A stretch of DNA of 8,476 nt, taken from the NCBI GenBank assembly GCA_946405675.1, contig CAMJIC010000104.1, forward strand, positions 1 through 8,476. Direction: 5' to 3'. Below, piece after piece: positions 6,228-8,476 of the stretch (position 1 is the stretch's first letter; each line of letters opens with the position of its first letter). The notes under the pieces were generated by a model. The model was not told where the DNA came from, searched no databases, and was given only the letters and a program-made list of their open reading frames with translations. The translations under genes and the position numbers were made by a program. This DNA is from an uncultured Clostridia bacterium (GTDB taxonomy: Bacteria; Bacillota; Clostridia; Lachnospirales; Lachnospiraceae).

Positions 6228-8465
6228 ATGAGAGATAGAAGCAGACCGAGACATGCAGGACACAGCTCGAAGTACCTGGTCCTGATGCTTGTCTTTTTGC
6301 TCATTGTCACAGCTTCGCTGGGGTACCTTTTGATGAGGCAGTCGAGGATCTCCATCATCACGCTGATGCAGACAAGAATGCTGGATATTTCCAATACCGC
6401 CGCGGCGATGATTGACGGTGATGTCCTGAAAAATGTCACGCCCGCTGATAAGGGGACGGATGGGTATGAAACCATCATGCGGACGCTGACATACTTCCAG
6501 GACAATATTGATCTGAAGTATATCTATTGTATCCGGGACATGGGGGACGGAACCTTCACATTTGGGCTGGATCCCACGGTGGAGGATCCGGGTGAATTCG
6601 GTTCCCCGATCGTGTATACAGACGCGCTTTATCAGGCGAGCAAGGGAACTGCCACGGCGGATGATGAATACTATGAAGACGCGTGGGGGAAATTCTACAG
6701 TGCCTACAGCCCGGTCTTTGACTCCCGGGGCAAGGTGGCTGGCATTATCGCCGTAGACTTTGGCGCTGAATGGTATGACCGGCAGCTGGCCTCCCTCACC
6801 TGGACGACGATCGTTGTGGCGATCCTTGCGCTTCTGGTTGGGGGCGGGATCGTGACCGCCATTATCACGAGAAGTGAAAGAAGGCTGGGCCTGATCCATG
6901 GGAAGCTCGATGAGCTGACCAGCTCCCTGATGCAGGAAATGGGCAGCGGTCCTGAAACGGAAGGCGAGGGTGTGCCTTCGCCAAACAGCCGTGACAATAC
7001 AGCATCCATGGAAGATCTGGAACGGCGGATCCAGTCCATGCAGACTGAGCTGAGCTCCCAGATCGCCCAGGTCCATGTACGGGCATACCAGGATGGCCTG
7101 ACCGGAGTGAAAAGCAAGCATGCTTACCTGGAAGCGGAAAAGGAATGGAATGATAAGCTCACACAGGGAACACTTGCTGAATTTGCAGTCGTTGTCTGTG
7201 ATGTCAATGGACTGAAGAAGATCAATGATACCCAGGGGCATGCGGCCGGAGATGAGTATATCCGCAAGGCATGCGCCATGATCTGCGGGATATTCTCCCA
7301 CAGCCCTGTGTACCGCATCGGCGGAGATGAATTTGTGGTTCTTCTGACAGGAAGGGACTATGAAGACAGGCATGAATTTATGCGTAGGCTCCACAGGCTT
7401 TCCCATGAACACATAGGGACGGATGAAGCGGTGGTTTCCGGGGGCATGGCGGATTATCTCCGGAATCAGGACCACAGCATCCAGGATACCTTTGAGCGGG
7501 CTGACGCATCCATGTACCGGGAGAAAAAGCTGCTCAAAAGCCTGGGGGCGGTGACGAGAGAAGGCGAAACAGAACGGCCTGCCCTGGAGAGTGAATTGTA
7601 TGATATACCGGCCATCAGCGTGCGCAGGCACATCCTGATCGCCGATGATATGGAGATGAACAGGGAAATCCTGGGAGAACTGCTTGAGGACGATTACGAT
7701 ATCTATTACGCGTCGGACGGCGTTGAAACCATGGAGGTGCTGAGGCTGCATAAGGATGATATCGCGCTTCTTCTGCTTGATCTGTATATGCCCAACATGA
7801 GCGGGCGTGAGGTGATGACTGCGATGCAGGTGGATGAGGAGCTCATGTCGATCCCTGTCATCGTGCTGACGGTCGATCACGAAGCGGAGCTGGACAGCCT
7901 GAAGATCGGGGCGATGGATTTCATCTCCAAGCCGTATCCGGATATAGAAATCATAAAAGCCAGGATCAGCAAATGCATTGAGCTTTCCGAAAACCGTGAC
8001 CTGATCCGCCATACCCAGCGGGACAAGCTGACCGGGCTGTTCCATGTTGATTATTTTGTTCGTTACATGAAGAGATTCGACCAGCAGTACAGGGGAGTCT
8101 CTTTCGATGTTGTCGCCTGCGATGTGAATCAGTTCCATCAGGTCAATGAAACCTATGGACGGCAGTTTGGCGACCTTGTCCTGCGGAGCATCGGACACAG
8201 CATACGGAGGATAGCACGAAAGACTGGCGGCATCGGATGCAGGCAGGGATCTGACACATTCCTGCTGTACTGCCCGCATCAGGATGATTATGACCAGCTG
8301 CTGCAGAAATTTTTGTCCGATGTATTTGTCGAAAAGGAAACGGGCAGCAAGGTCAGCCTCCGGTTTGGCATTTTTGAAAACGCCGACCAGGAGCCGGATA
8401 TGGAAAAGAGGATTGACAGTGCGGTCAGGGCGGCTGATTCCAGGAAGAATGATGCTCAGACCTGA
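6228..8465 (+). CDS. Membrane hybrid c-di-GMP protein: Cache-like sensor - GGDEF - REC - degenerate GGDEF
   Basis: This 745-residue signalling protein is predicted to make c-di-GMP. TM1 is at 16-36. An extracellular sensor (about 37-190) ends in a Cache-like SAYSPVFDSRGKVAGIIAVDF, and TM2 is at 193-215. A hydrophilic linker with heptad-like MEDLERRIQSMQTELSSQI leads to GGDEF domain 1 (about 285-445). Domain 1 has an intact site: DGLTG from Asp289, CDVNGLKKINDTQGHAAGD, and GGDEF at 365-369, without an RxxD inhibitory site. A receiver domain follows (about 466-590) with Asp473-Asp474, phosphoacceptor Asp518 in LDLYMPNMSG, Thr548 and Lys568, all required residues being present. A second GGDEF-like domain (from Asp599) keeps CDVNQFHQVNETYGRQFGD but reads GSDTF at 674-678 instead of GGDEF, so Glu becomes Thr and it should be inactive. 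The protein ends just after this domain, where I would expect an EAL phosphodiesterase domain in relatives. No histidine kinase is encoded in the window, so the phosphodonor is unknown. Confidence 0.9.
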   Translation: MRDRSRPRHAGHSSKYLVLMLVFLLIVTASLGYLLMRQSRISIITLMQTRMLDISNTAAAMIDGDVLKNVTPADKGTDGYETIMRTLTYFQDNIDLKYIYCIRDMGDGTFTFGLDPTVEDPGEFGSPIVYTDALYQASKGTATADDEYYEDAWGKFYSAYSPVFDSRGKVAGIIAVDFGAEWYDRQLASLTWTTIVVAILALLVGGGIVTAIITRSERRLGLIHGKLDELTSSLMQEMGSGPETEGEGVPSPNSRDNTASMEDLERRIQSMQTELSSQIAQVHVRAYQDGLTGVKSKHAYLEAEKEWNDKLTQGTLAEFAVVVCDVNGLKKINDTQGHAAGDEYIRKACAMICGIFSHSPVYRIGGDEFVVLLTGRDYEDRHEFMRRLHRLSHEHIGTDEAVVSGGMADYLRNQDHSIQDTFERADASMYREKKLLKSLGAVTREGETERPALESELYDIPAISVRRHILIADDMEMNREILGELLEDDYDIYYASDGVETMEVLRLHKDDIALLLLDLYMPNMSGREVMTAMQVDEELMSIPVIVLTVDHEAELDSLKIGAMDFISKPYPDIEIIKARISKCIELSENRDLIRHTQRDKLTGLFHVDYFVRYMKRFDQQYRGVSFDVVACDVNQFHQVNETYGRQFGDLVLRSIGHSIRRIARKTGGIGCRQGSDTFLLYCPHQDDYDQLLQKFLSDVFVEKETGSKVSLRFGIFENADQEPDMEKRIDSAVRAADSRKNDAQT

Positions 8466-8476
8466 TCATCCAGCCT

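Noticed and set aside
6135..8279. A stop-free frame of about 714 codons on the minus strand
   Set aside because: It lies wholly antisense to the sensor gene at 6228, whose domains and catalytic motifs are unmistakable. The antisense translation is rich in His, Arg, Pro and Ile with no recognisable motif, a usual mirror of codon bias in GC-rich genes.

Overview
The window looks like chromosomal DNA of a Gram-positive, anaerobic gut- or rumen-type Clostridia, most likely a Lachnospiraceae relative. The reasons are moderately high GC by eye, strong GGAGG-type ribosome sites, a Cache/GGDEF signalling style with the 'D-[IV]-N-G-L-K' variant of the cyclase motif, and a GGDEF-REC-GGDEF protein of a kind I associate with that family. 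The taxonomic call is inference from protein style, not from a marker gene. All six genes are on the + strand and coding density is high. I see no tRNA, rRNA, CRISPR array or insertion sequence, and no gene-free stretch longer than 300 bases.

Layout. (1) 2-2378: a two-gene ABC transporter of ABCG/ABC-2 type. It has an ATPase whose start probably lies beyond the left edge and a membrane permease that overlaps it by 8 bases. The permease has an unusually long loop between TM5 and TM6 carrying four related repeats. (2) 2395-2453: a long, nearly perfect inverted repeat with only a weak T-tract. (3) 2488-5126: a translationally coupled pair, a ribose-type periplasmic binding protein overlapping by 4 bases a membrane Cache-GGDEF diguanylate cyclase. 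(4) 5183-5244: a strong intrinsic terminator whose left arm can also fold into a competing upstream hairpin, so it may be an attenuator. (5) 5285-6109: a membrane-anchored alpha/beta hydrolase with an intact Ser-Asp-His triad. (6) 6228-8465: a 745-residue membrane protein with the order Cache-like sensor, active-type GGDEF, receiver domain, degenerate GGDEF.

How it may work together. The window holds two predicted c-di-GMP synthases with extracellular sensor domains. One is co-translated with a sugar-type binding protein that has no cognate importer here, which suggests the binding protein serves as the ligand-sensing partner of the cyclase rather than as part of an uptake system (inference). 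The other cyclase can also receive a phosphoryl signal through its internal receiver domain. The hydrolase and the ABCG-type transporter have no substrate I can read from sequence. Shared regulation with the cyclases is possible but unproven, and inverted repeats or terminators separate the blocks.
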